DNA of 9,376 nucleotides from Rhodobiaceae bacterium (GTDB lineage: Bacteria > Pseudomonadota > Alphaproteobacteria > Parvibaculales > Parvibaculaceae): NCBI GenBank assembly GCA_002746275.1, contig NVWR01000006.1:180260-189635 (forward strand), read 5' to 3'. Numbering within the stretch: the stretch's first letter is position 1; each line of letters opens with the position of its first letter. Under the pieces are notes generated by a model, which worked only from the letters and a program-made list of their open reading frames with translations, was not told the origin of the DNA and ran no database searches. Below are positions 1 to 6,232 of this stretch, in pieces. A program made the translations under genes and the position numbers.

Positions 1-349
1 TGGCGGGGGCAGGCGGTGGTGCAGATCTTGTCGCCGCCGGTTGTGCCGACGGGGGAGGTGTCAGCAGGATGCGGGCTTTGGGCGCTGATCCGGGGTAGCG
101 CAGCACTACTGGGGCACGACCCGGCGCAATGCGATCATCGGTGCGGGCACGCAGGCCAATGGCTGAGAGGTCCACATCAACGCTGGAGGTGGGTGCCGGG
201 TCCGCCTGGGCGCTTATGGACGCGAGGGTCAGCGTCGCTAGGGCCGAGAGCCCGATCGCAAAAGACAAATGAGCCAAATGGTGTTTCGTTGAGGGCTGCT
301 GTTCTGTCGCTTGAAAAGAAGGACGGAGGAAAGAACTTCTACCCATCAT
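1..349 (-). CDS. exported proline-rich protein, N-terminal part (cut by window edge)
   Basis: An open frame runs on the minus strand from ATG at 349-347 to the left edge without a stop, giving 116 codons. It begins MMGRSSFLRPSF. After a polar stretch, a hydrophobic segment (about residues 27-46, LSFAIGLSALATLTLASISA) ends in a small-residue AQA-type cleavage site, so a Sec signal peptide is likely. The mature start contains VDVDLSAIGLRAR and then VVLRYPGSAPKARILL, and passes into a proline/alanine-rich stretch resembling a linker. AGGA lies 11 nt before the first ATG, and a second ATG follows directly. The gene sits 97 nt downstream of the inositol-monophosphatase gene on the same strand. Proline-rich linkers after a signal peptide are common in envelope proteins such as OmpA-type peptidoglycan-binding proteins, but no such domain is visible here. 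Exported protein is likely; the function is unknown. Confidence 0.7.
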   Translation of the reverse strand, partial: MMGRSSFLRPSFQATEQQPSTKHHLAHLSFAIGLSALATLTLASISAQADPAPTSSVDVDLSAIGLRARTDDRIAPGRAPVVLRYPGSAPKARILLTPPPSAQPAATRSAPPPAPA

Positions 350-446
350 ATCACTCAACGTCCTATTGCTGGCTTGCCCGTTTTCTCACTTTACCATTCC
401 CACCTTTGCGGTGGAAGAGGGCAGAATTGCGGCATGATGCCGAAGA

Positions 447-1247
447 TCAAGCTGTTGCTGATTTTCTCAGCACATCATAAAGAGGCCGATGAAGCCGCTC
501 ATTTGCAGCGAGCACACTTCCCTTGCCGAGAATATCGGAGCCATTGTTCATGTCGGTCACAAAACCACCGGCTTCGCGAATGAGGATCACGCCTGCAGCA
601 AGATCCCAAGCGTTGAGCTCCCATTCCCAATAGGCATCGAAACGACCTGCTGCCACAAATGCCATATCAAGGGCGCATGACCCGGTGCGGCGCACGCCTG
701 CGACCTGTGGCATGACGGCAGCGATTTCTTTTGAAAACCGGCCATGGTTTTTTCCGCCGATATGGGGAATGCCGGTGCAGACGACGGCCTGGGTGAGATC
801 GCTGCGGGCAGCAACCCGCAGGCGGCGATCGTTCAGGAAGGCCCCTTTGCCTTTTTCAGCAAGAAAGAGCTCGTCGGTGATGGGGTTGTAGGTGAGACCG
901 GCGACGATCTCTCCGTTGCGTTCCAGGGCGATGTTGATCGCAAACATTGGAATGCCGTGCAGAAAATTGGTGGTGCCGTCCAGCGGATCAACGATCCAGC
1001 GGTGGGTGGGATCTGATCCTTTAACCTCGCCGCCTTCTTCCAGCAGAAAGCCGTATCCGGGGCGTGCGCGGGTCAGTTCCTCGCGAATGGTCTCTTCGGC
1101 GCGCAGGTCGGCTGAGGAGACAAAATCGCCAGGACCTTTGACAGAGACCTGAAGGTTTTCCACCTCGCCGAAATCACGAGTAAGCGCACGGGCGGCTTTG
1201 CGGGCGGCCTGCACCATGACGGTGAGGGTGGGAGAATTCGGCGTCAT
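447..1247 (-). CDS. suhB: inositol monophosphatase family protein (SuhB-like)
   Basis: This 266-residue protein has the full signature of the Mg-dependent, Li-sensitive inositol-monophosphatase family, which hydrolyses inositol phosphates and related sugar or nucleotide phosphates. The family is about 260-270 residues long, so the length is normal. Visible motifs are SSADLRAEE near residue 44, LLEEGGE (metal ligand Glu70), WIVDPLDGTTNFLHG at 84-98 (metal ligands Asp87 and Asp90) and the C-terminal WELNAWDLAAG with Asp215. No signal peptide is seen. The ribosome site is weak (AAAGACGA upstream). The alternative start at Met11 has no better site, so the longer form is kept. It follows efp by 54 nt and may be co-transcribed with it. 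In enterobacteria SuhB also has an RNA-related role in antitermination; whether this protein does is unknown. The exact substrate cannot be read from sequence, and CysQ- or HisN-like activities remain possible. Confidence 0.9.
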   Translation of the reverse strand: MTPNSPTLTVMVQAARKAARALTRDFGEVENLQVSVKGPGDFVSSADLRAEETIREELTRARPGYGFLLEEGGEVKGSDPTHRWIVDPLDGTTNFLHGIPMFAINIALERNGEIVAGLTYNPITDELFLAEKGKGAFLNDRRLRVAARSDLTQAVVCTGIPHIGGKNHGRFSKEIAAVMPQVAGVRRTGSCALDMAFVAAGRFDAYWEWELNAWDLAAGVILIREAGGFVTDMNNGSDILGKGSVLAANERLHRPLYDVLRKSATA

Positions 1248-1301
1248 AATTGTTCGTCTTTATTGAGAGGCAAGACCGTCACTTGGAACGGCTCATGCGG
1301 T

Positions 1302-1865
1302 TTAGTCCGCGCGGCGCAGATAAGTGATTTCATTTGTATCAACGACAATCCTGTCACCGACACCAACAAAGGGCGGCACCATCACGCGCACACCATTGTC
1401 CATGATGGCGGGCTTGTAGGAAGACGTTGCTGTCTGACCTTTGACCACGGGCTCGGTCTCTGTGATCTCGAGCGTCACTTGGCCGGGAAGGTTGATGGCG
1501 AGGGGGCGGCCCTCGTGGCTTTCAATCGTGACTTTCATGCCGTCTTGCAAGAAGGATGCGCGGTCGCCAACGAAATCCCGTTCCAGTTCGATCTGTTCGT
1601 AATCGGTGGTGTCCATGAAGGTCAGCATGCCGTCATTTTCGTAGAGATACTGGTAGTCTTTTTGCTCTAGCCGGATCTTCTCAACGGTTTCGGCAGAACG
1701 GAAGCGCTCATTGAGCTTTGAATTGTCGATCAGGTTTTTCAGTTCAACCTGTGCGAATGCGCCGCCCTTGCCGGGTTTCACGTGCTGCACCTTAACGGCT
1801 GACCACAGGCCACCCTTGTGCTCAATGATGTTGCCGGGGCGAATTTCGTTGCCGTTTATCTTCAT
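1302..1865 (-). CDS. efp: translation elongation factor P
   Basis: EF-P binds between the P and E sites of the ribosome and relieves stalling at consecutive prolines. The 187-residue product has the family's usual length and three-domain layout. The N-terminal KOW-like domain carries [14 protein letters not shown] at about 29-42, in which Lys33 matches the lysine that EpmA beta-lysylates in enterobacteria. The middle OB domain includes [20 protein letters not shown]. The C-terminal domain contains [16 protein letters not shown] and ends [19 protein letters not shown]. The start [18 protein letters not shown] is typical of alphaproteobacterial EF-P, and its ribosome site is weak (GAAG about 8 nt upstream). 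A 155-nt gap separates it from the Sel1 gene, so a separate promoter is plausible. The inositol-phosphatase gene follows 54 nt downstream. Confidence 0.97.
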   Translation of the reverse strand: MKINGNEIRPGNIIEHKGGLWSAVKVQHVKPGKGGAFAQVELKNLIDNSKLNERFRSAETVEKIRLEQKDYQYLYENDGMLTFMDTTDYEQIELERDFVGDRASFLQDGMKVTIESHEGRPLAINLPGQVTLEITETEPVVKGQTATSSYKPAIMDNGVRVMVPPFVGVGDRIVVDTNEITYLRRAD

Positions 1866-1909
1866 GGGGTGATCTTCACGAAAGTGTCCAGAAATAGCGA
1901 AATGAGTGA

Positions 1910-1940
1910 CTTCCCCGAAGCGATAGTCGGTCGGGGGAAG
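1910..1940 (-). other. imperfect hairpin in the efp leader
   Basis: Inverted repeat CTTCCCC (1910-1916) and GGGGAAG (1934-1940) with a 17-nt loop lies 45 nt upstream of the efp start. No run of T follows it on the minus strand, so it does not look like an intrinsic terminator of the upstream gene. It could be a leader structure, or chance. Confidence 0.3.
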
Positions 1941-1950
1941 GTCTGGCGAT

Positions 1951-1979
1951 TGGATAGCACCGGAAGGGCCTTAGAACAA
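1951..1979 (-). promoter_or_regulatory. possible weak sigma70-type promoter for efp
   Basis: On the minus strand TTGTTC (1979-1974) and TATCCA (1956-1951) are separated by exactly 17 nt, about 85 nt upstream of the efp start and within the 155-nt gap after the Sel1 gene. Both hexamers match the consensus poorly. The call rests mainly on spacing and location. Confidence 0.22.
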
Positions 1980-2020
1980 AAGAAATCCGATGGGCCTGGT
2001 GGCTTAGTTTGGGGGCTTGG

Positions 2021-3079
2021 TTAAGGGGCAGAGGTCGCTGCTTCCCAGTCTTTCAAGGTTTCTTCTGCCTTCGCGAGCATGGCGGGGGTCATTTCCGGCT
2101 CTAGAAGCTCTGCTAGTTCCGGGTCATTTTGACCGCCGGAGCGGGCAATGCTCAGCCATGCATAGGCGGCGACCAAGTCTTTCTCGATGCCCTTGCCCAG
2201 ATAATAAAGGCGGGCCAGCCGGGTCTGGGCGAGGGTGTGGCCGCGCAAAGCCGCTTCGTTGAACCAGGAAGCGGCCTTTTCCTCATTTTTCTCAACGCCG
2301 GTGCCATTGATGTAGAGAAACCCTAGTGCTGCCTGCGCATCTGCGAGCCCCTGGGTTGCGGCGACTTCAAACCACTGGGTTGCCTCGGCCGGACTGGCCT
2401 CAACGCCGGTGCCTTCGACAAGCATGAGACCGAGATTGTAGGCCGCATCCGGCTGGCCCAGTTTGGCGGCTTTGCGGAAATAGGAAACTGCGAGGGAGAG
2501 GTTCTGCGGCCTCAACTGGCCAGCGGCGTAGATTGCTCCCATCGAATAGAGCGCACCCGGGTGACCGGCCTCTGCCGCCTCGTTAAAAAATCGAACCGCG
2601 CGGGACCCATCTGCCTGTCCGCCTTCTCCTGCGGCCAGCATGTTGGCCAGCTCGAATTTAGCCGGCACGAGGTTGCCCATTGCGGCAATTTCGAAATAGT
2701 GGCGTGCCTCTGGGTCGTTGCGTTCAACACCTGCACCGGTGCGATAGGCCGAAGCCAGGGCGAAGGCGGCGGCATGGTTCTCTTGATCTGCCGACAGGCG
2801 AAACCAGCGCAGACCTTCCACATAGTTCGCGTCGATGCCTTCGCCATTGAAATACATGGTACCCAGGAGCAGTTGCGCATTGGCATCACCGCCCATGGCC
2901 AGCGCCTGTAGCCCGCTCAACGCGGTTGCATAGTCACCCGACTGGTACGCTTTTGCGGCGTCTTCGAAAGTTTGTGCGGAGGCGCTTGTTGTCCAGGCCG
3001 ACAGGAGACCTAAGCCGAGGGTCAGGGCCAGATAGAGGGCAGGGCGTGGAAGGCGAGGCATGTTCGATCTTTCTCTCAT
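2021..3079 (-). CDS. secreted Sel1-repeat (TPR-like) protein
   Basis: The product has 352 residues from the chosen ATG (MRERSNMPRLPRP). Residues 11-36 form a signal peptide: basic start, hydrophobic core LYLALTLGLGLLSAW, and a small-residue SASAQ site near 32-36. From about residue 66, seven Sel1-like repeats of about 36 residues follow one another. They show the usual pattern of A..LG.MY..G.G, then A..WF..AA..G. Examples are LLGTMYFNGEGI at 71-82, NLGLMLVEGTGV at 215-226 and LGFLYINGTGV at 252-262. Sel1 solenoids act as protein-protein scaffolds, often in the envelope; no enzyme activity is implied. The frame stays open upstream to an ATG at 3286, but that would overlap the thiE end by about 155 bases and bury the signal peptide. 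ATG 3079 has GAGGAG 12 nt upstream; ATG 3061, six codons later, is the main alternative. The gene starts 52 nt after thiE. Confidence 0.88.
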   Translation of the reverse strand: MRERSNMPRLPRPALYLALTLGLGLLSAWTTSASAQTFEDAAKAYQSGDYATALSGLQALAMGGDANAQLLLGTMYFNGEGIDANYVEGLRWFRLSADQENHAAAFALASAYRTGAGVERNDPEARHYFEIAAMGNLVPAKFELANMLAAGEGGQADGSRAVRFFNEAAEAGHPGALYSMGAIYAAGQLRPQNLSLAVSYFRKAAKLGQPDAAYNLGLMLVEGTGVEASPAEATQWFEVAATQGLADAQAALGFLYINGTGVEKNEEKAASWFNEAALRGHTLAQTRLARLYYLGKGIEKDLVAAYAWLSIARSGGQNDPELAELLEPEMTPAMLAKAEETLKDWEAATSAP

Positions 3080-3131
3080 ACGCAAAACCGGCTCCTCAAT
3101 GGAATGCGCCTGGAGAATGCGCCCGGTTGAT

Positions 3132-3782
3132 CTAACTCTTCTCCGATATCGCCTTGTTGAAAGCGATGACGGCAGCGGCTGGACCTTCTTGGTAAGCCCA
3201 AACACCCGCTGAGACGGCCAGAAAGTCTGCCCCGGCAGCCACGAGCGGCGGGGCATTGTCGATGGTGATCCCTCCGACGGCGACACAGGGCACTTCGAAC
3301 AGCTCTGACCACCAGGTGAGGATTTCCGGCTCGGCCATACTTATAGGCTGCTTTGTGTCGGTTTTATGAAAAGCGCCAAAAGCCACATAGTCCGCGCCCG
3401 CTTCGCCCGCGCTCATGGCCAGATGCCGACTGTCATGGCAAGTCACGCCAACAATGCGGTCGGGGCCCAAGAGCTTGCGGGCTTCCTTGTAGGGGGTATC
3501 TTTTTGGCCAATATGTACGCCGTCGGTGCCCAGTTCTGCGGCCAGATCAGCCCGGTCATTGATGAGAAAGGCCGCGCCGTGGGCCTGTGCGATGGGCAGC
3601 AGCAATTCGGTGGCGCGGCGGATGGCGTCGGCTGGTGCCTCGCCGTCTTCGTGCTTCAGGCGCAATTGCACACAGGCCACGTCTCCCGCCCCCAAAGCAG
3701 CTTTCAGGGTTTCGGCAAACCCCTGGGGTTCGAGCCGGGGCGGGGTGATGAGATAGAGGCGGCAGTCAGCTGGATTTGTCAT
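3132..3782 (-). CDS. thiE: thiamine-phosphate synthase family protein (ThiE-like), full-length copy
   Basis: ThiE joins hydroxymethylpyrimidine diphosphate and thiazole phosphate to make thiamine phosphate on a TIM barrel. The 216-residue length fits the family. Visible motifs are VQLRLK at 38-43, [10 protein letters not shown] at 72-81 (Asn75 and Asp76, pyrophosphate/Mg region), DGVHIGQKD at 87-95, [10 protein letters not shown] at 111-120, [16 protein letters not shown] at 129-144, VAVGGI at 167-172 and [12 protein letters not shown] at 184-195. Two motifs depart from the usual form: Thr114 replaces the usual Ser, and GAFHKTDTK replaces the usual GPIxPTxTK. A TenI-like or altered role is therefore possible. 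No clear Shine-Dalgarno sequence precedes ATG 3782; the upstream bases are GGCTAAACCGGGCCC. Its first codons nearly match a broken copy behind fba (5010-5147), which shows where thiE used to start. The Sel1 gene follows after 52 nt. Confidence 0.87.
   Translation of the reverse strand: MTNPADCRLYLITPPRLEPQGFAETLKAALGAGDVACVQLRLKHEDGEAPADAIRRATELLLPIAQAHGAAFLINDRADLAAELGTDGVHIGQKDTPYKEARKLLGPDRIVGVTCHDSRHLAMSAGEAGADYVAFGAFHKTDTKQPISMAEPEILTWWSELFEVPCVAVGGITIDNAPPLVAAGADFLAVSAGVWAYQEGPAAAVIAFNKAISEKS
3675..3764. repeat. 90-bp direct repeat, copy A (inside intact thiE)
   Basis: This block matches 5034-5123 in the same orientation over 90 bp with two mismatches and no gap. It covers thiE codons from CRLYLITPP to GDVA. 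The two copies flank the DUF4238 block. Beyond both ends the sequences diverge abruptly, apart from the bases around the ATG. Confidence 0.95.
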
Positions 3783-3786
3783 GGGC

Positions 3787-3850
3787 CCGGTTTAGCCGGA
3801 TGACGTCTGACTGTCATCAACGGAATTGTGGGGGCTCTCATCTATCCCCC
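3787..3850. other. cluster of short palindromes upstream of intact thiE
   Basis: Three small inverted repeats sit between the REP-like element and the thiE start. They are ccgg-ttta-g-ccgg (3787-3799), atgac/gtcat (3800-3817) and ggggg/ccccc (3830-3850). Each is short and may be fortuitous. No promoter or TPP-riboswitch core is recognisable here, so how the intact thiE is expressed is unclear. Confidence 0.3.
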
Positions 3851-3854
3851 GAAC

Positions 3855-3905
3855 TGTCATGCCCGGACTTGGTCCGGGTATCCAGGGCTGCAAGCGCAAC
3901 CCATG
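3855..3905. repeat. REP-like intergenic palindrome
   Basis: The core CCCGGAC-TTG-GTCCGGG (3862-3878) is a perfect 7-bp stem with a 3-nt loop, set in TGTCATG...TATCCAGGG. Sequences of the form GTCATGCCCGGA...TCCGGGCATCCA are, from general knowledge, dispersed intergenic repeats in many alphaproteobacteria. Only one half of the longer element seems present, and no second copy lies in this window. No T run follows, so a terminator role is less likely. Confidence 0.55.
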
Positions 3906-3908
3906 GAA

Positions 3909-3949
3909 AAGTACCACTACGTTGATTTCGTAGCAACTGCTCGTAGTGG
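3909..3949 (-). terminator. candidate intrinsic terminator of the DUF4238 gene
   Basis: Eleven nt after the DUF4238 stop, the minus strand carries CCACTACG (3949-3942), a 20-nt loop and CGTAGTGG (3921-3914), an exact 8-bp stem. A short T tract follows (TACTTTT). An inner GTTG/CAAC pairing could shorten the loop. The stem is only moderately GC-rich and the T tract short, so termination may be partial. Confidence 0.5.
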
Positions 3950-3959
3950 CCACGCTTTA

Positions 3960-4913
3960 CTAATGTGTAACCCGTTCGACAACGTGCGTCGTGACAATCA
4001 GCATTCCATTTTCTCCACGGATCAATTTTGCTTTTCCAACAATTCGATAGTTTGAATTTTTGGTGACAAACCGTGGTATCCAATCCAGATCCTGGCAAAA
4101 AAAGATCAGTGAATCTGCACATCTAACGATCTGCTGATTTATTCTTCTTACCTCACCCATTGAGCATTCGAGGAAGTTGCAACGAAAATGTGGAAATTTT
4201 TGGCTACCAGTTGGTTTCTGAGCTAACGGGTCAGTTGTTACTCGAACAGCAATATCTGGCGTGATGGGGAAGAGTCTCCGCCCTATGCCGATTATGGCTT
4301 GTTGCTCTGGTACCACGGGAAAGTCGCTCGAGAAAAAGGGGCTTTGATGGTTCCTGTTTATTAGTATCTCCCAGTACGAGTTGCCGTATGTTTGCGCAGT
4401 CTCCTCCAAGTTGGTGGCACCAAGTGCTTGTGGAAATTTCTGGTCCACATCGATGCAAACTGACCCGCTGGAAATCATTTCACTGAGCGACGTTGATCCA
4501 AGCTCTGGTGGAGGACGAGGAATTTCACCTGCCTTCTCAAGGTTGGTGACAGTATCCCTGATAACTTCCTGGAGATATGGGGTTCCGAGTCGTGCCGCTG
4601 TTGGCGTGCAGTGGACAATCTGTGACATGAAGCCAGCGATAGAAGAAATAGTTGAAGCAGTTATCTTTCTGTCCCGAATATCTTGAACAGCTCTATTATA
4701 GCGCGGTTCAAATTGTTTTAGAAAATCTTCAATAGCCCGATCATTTTTCATGTACGGGTTTGTGCCGCCTGCTTCTATTCGACAAACATCCCTGGGGTGG
4801 CATGGAAATGTTTCTTGATTGCTTTTCTTTATACCATGCATGTAGCCGCCGCCGAGCTCAGGACCTGCGAACTGTTTTAGGTAAACTTGCGAGATAAAGT
4901 GATCTCTGGCCAT
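3960..4913 (-). CDS. DUF4238-like protein, unknown function (accessory gene)
   Basis: The 317-residue protein resembles the DUF4238 family, whose biochemical role is not established. Family-like features are the N-terminal DHFISQVYLKQF at 4-15 (the usual form is H-x-x-P-x-x-Y-L-x-x-F), an acidic/aromatic stretch DFLKQFEPRYNRA at 63-75, SPFFSSDFPVV at 191-201 (usual S-D-N-P-V), LFPITPDIAVRV at 214-225, and INQQIVRCADSLIFF at 258-272. No signal peptide or membrane helix is visible. The early family motif supports this ATG, although the best Shine-Dalgarno-like site (GAGGAA) is about 17 nt upstream. Base composition differs from its neighbours: 4021-4080 has only 20 G+C of 60, while the flanking metabolic genes are visibly GC-rich. 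It lies between two copies of the thiE 5' end, which marks it as a recent arrival. Cargo such as a defence gene is possible but not shown. Confidence 0.75.
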   Translation of the reverse strand: MARDHFISQVYLKQFAGPELGGGYMHGIKKSNQETFPCHPRDVCRIEAGGTNPYMKNDRAIEDFLKQFEPRYNRAVQDIRDRKITASTISSIAGFMSQIVHCTPTAARLGTPYLQEVIRDTVTNLEKAGEIPRPPPELGSTSLSEMISSGSVCIDVDQKFPQALGATNLEETAQTYGNSYWEILINRNHQSPFFSSDFPVVPEQQAIIGIGRRLFPITPDIAVRVTTDPLAQKPTGSQKFPHFRCNFLECSMGEVRRINQQIVRCADSLIFFCQDLDWIPRFVTKNSNYRIVGKAKLIRGENGMLIVTTHVVERVTH

Positions 4914-5009
4914 TCGTGGTCTATTTCTATTCCTCGTACTGAACTGGATGATTCATGCACTCCCGATGCAACGCTAGCTGACTTTTCTATTGCAATGCTA
5001 TTTCGTGGG

Positions 5010-5147
5010 TCATACGTGCTGGTCGATGAGAAAGGCCACGTCTCCCGCCCCCAAAGCGGCTTTCAGGGTTTCGGCAAACCCCTGAGGTTCGAGCCGGGGC
5101 GGGGTGATGAGATAGAGGCGGCAAGAGGGGGTGGTTTCTTTTGTCAT
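5010..5147 (-). pseudogene. thiE remnant overlapping the fba stop
   Basis: ATG 5147-5145 overlaps the fba stop TGA 5146-5144 as ATGA. The frame encodes 45 codons: [20 protein letters not shown], then a stretch identical to intact ThiE residues 20-36 (through GAGDVA), then FLIDQHV and a stop at 5012-5010. The 5034-5123 segment is 88/90 identical to intact thiE. The FLI-D end matches a later part of ThiE (FLIND at 72-76), so about 35 codons are missing in frame between two GGCC sites, and the rest is lost. The substrate-binding part of the barrel is absent, so it cannot be active. The overlap indicates that thiE was once translationally coupled to fba. The short peptide may still be translated. 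The first codons (TKETTPSC against TNPADC) show that the two copies are not exact duplicates. Confidence 0.88.
5034..5123. repeat. 90-bp direct repeat, copy B (inside thiE remnant)
   Basis: Partner of 3675-3764, same orientation, with two mismatches in 90 bp. Together the copies enclose about 1.27 kb (3765-5033) with the DUF4238 gene. The 13-mer gatgagaaaggcc at its low-coordinate edge (5025-5037) recurs at 3561-3573 inside intact thiE. Confidence 0.95.
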
Positions 5148-6166
5148 GGGGTCGCTTTTTCGAGCTCTGGCTTCCAGGCGCCCTGGGTCGCAAGGCCGTT
5201 CATGGCCGCACGATGGGCAAGGGCTGCTTGTGCCTTGGGTTCGTTCTCTGTCTTGCCGCTCCAGGCCTTAAGGGGCGCTGCCTGAAGGGCACGACCATAG
5301 GAGAAGGACATTTGCCAGGGGAGATTGCCCAGGGAATTTATGGCATTGAGATGTGCTGTCGCGTCCAGGTCAGATTGCCCCCCTGAGAGGAAAACAATAC
5401 TTGGGATTGCGGCAGGGACCGCGCGCCGGAAGCAATGGACCGTTTTTTCCGCGACTTCTTCAACGCCCGCCCGGTTCGTACATTTACTTCCCGAGATCAC
5501 CATGCTGGGCTTGAGGACGGTGCCTTCCAGATTGACACGCTGCTCATAAAGTTCAGCAAAGAGGCTGCGAAGCGTCGCCTCTGTCACCTCATAGCAACGT
5601 TCAATATCGTGGTCGCCATCCATCAACACTTCCGGCTCAACGATAGGCACAATGTTTGCCTCCTGACAGAGTGCTGCGTAGCGGGCGAGCGCATGCATAT
5701 TGGCGCGGATGCAAGCAGGTGTCGGGATATGGGATGCGATGTTGATCACGGCGCGCCACTTGGCGAAGCGGGCTCCGAGTTCGTAATAGTCGGCAAGGCG
5801 GTCGCGCAGGCCTGTCAGCCCCTCGGTTACCAGTTCGCCGGGGTGCCCGGCCATTGGTTTTGCGCCCTGATCCACCTTGATGCCCGGAATGGTGCCTGCC
5901 GCCTTGATGAGCTCAACCAGGGGGGTGCCGTCTTTTGCCTTCTGGCGAATTGTTTCGTCATACAGGATAACGCCGGAGATATTTTCGCGCATTGCGACTT
6001 CGGTTTGAAACAGCATTTCGCGATAGTTGCGGCGGGTCTCTTCCGTCGATTTGGCGTGGACGCTGTCGAAACGCTTTTTGATGGTGCCTGTGCTTTCGTC
6101 GGCGGCGAGAATGCCCCCGCCCGGCGCGCCTAGGGCGGCGGCAACGATTTCAAGTGACTTGGCCAT
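5144..6166 (-). CDS. fba: class I fructose-bisphosphate aldolase
   Basis: Cleaves fructose-1,6-bisphosphate to dihydroxyacetone phosphate and glyceraldehyde-3-phosphate, or runs in reverse, through a lysine Schiff base in the cytosol. The 340-residue product is the animal/plant-like class I type, not the metal-dependent class II. Motifs are ILAADEST at 19-26, KVDQG at 97-101, ARFAKWRAV at 132-140, VEPEVLMDGDHD at 176-187, the Schiff-base site TVLKPSMV with Lys219, FLSGGQSD at 259-266 and SFSYGRALQ at 287-295. AAAGGA lies about 10 nt before the start. It follows pgk by 66 nt, so it is probably in the same transcript. Its TGA stop overlaps the ATG of the thiE remnant, which shows the ancestral fba-thiE coupling. 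Confidence 0.97.
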   Translation of the reverse strand: MAKSLEIVAAALGAPGGGILAADESTGTIKKRFDSVHAKSTEETRRNYREMLFQTEVAMRENISGVILYDETIRQKAKDGTPLVELIKAAGTIPGIKVDQGAKPMAGHPGELVTEGLTGLRDRLADYYELGARFAKWRAVINIASHIPTPACIRANMHALARYAALCQEANIVPIVEPEVLMDGDHDIERCYEVTEATLRSLFAELYEQRVNLEGTVLKPSMVISGSKCTNRAGVEEVAEKTVHCFRRAVPAAIPSIVFLSGGQSDLDATAHLNAINSLGNLPWQMSFSYGRALQAAPLKAWSGKTENEPKAQAALAHRAAMNGLATQGAWKPELEKATP

Positions 6167-6232
6167 GTCTCATCGTTCCTTTGTTAGCCTTGGAATGCCC
6201 AACCTAGCAATGAAACCTTTGTCTTGCTGAGC

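Noticed and set aside
400..442. Hairpins 400-414 and 430-442 as terminator of suhB
   Set aside because: Stems are only 5 bp and no T run follows on the minus strand.
16..480. Plus-strand open frame of 154 codons
   Set aside because: Tryptophan-, arginine- and glycine-rich with no family resemblance. It lies opposite the signal-peptide gene at 1-349 and the end of suhB, so it is a shadow frame.
3080..3286. Upstream extension of the Sel1 gene to ATG 3286
   Set aside because: It would overlap the thiE coding end and place 69 arginine- and serine-rich residues before a clear signal peptide.
3783..3959. TPP riboswitch before thiE
   Set aside because: No CTGAGA or ACCTGAT-type core was found on the minus strand; only short palindromes and a REP-like element.
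4914..5009. Promoter for the DUF4238 gene
   Set aside because: The best pair, TTGCAA with a 17-nt spacer and GTTGCA, has a -10 too far from consensus to report as a site.
3765..5033. Insertion sequence or phage-type integrative element
   Set aside because: No transposase or integrase frame, no terminal inverted repeats and no tRNA. The flanking direct repeats are gene sequence, not a short target duplication.
5435..6133. Plus-strand open frame of 232 codons
   Set aside because: Antisense to the class I aldolase, with no independent support.
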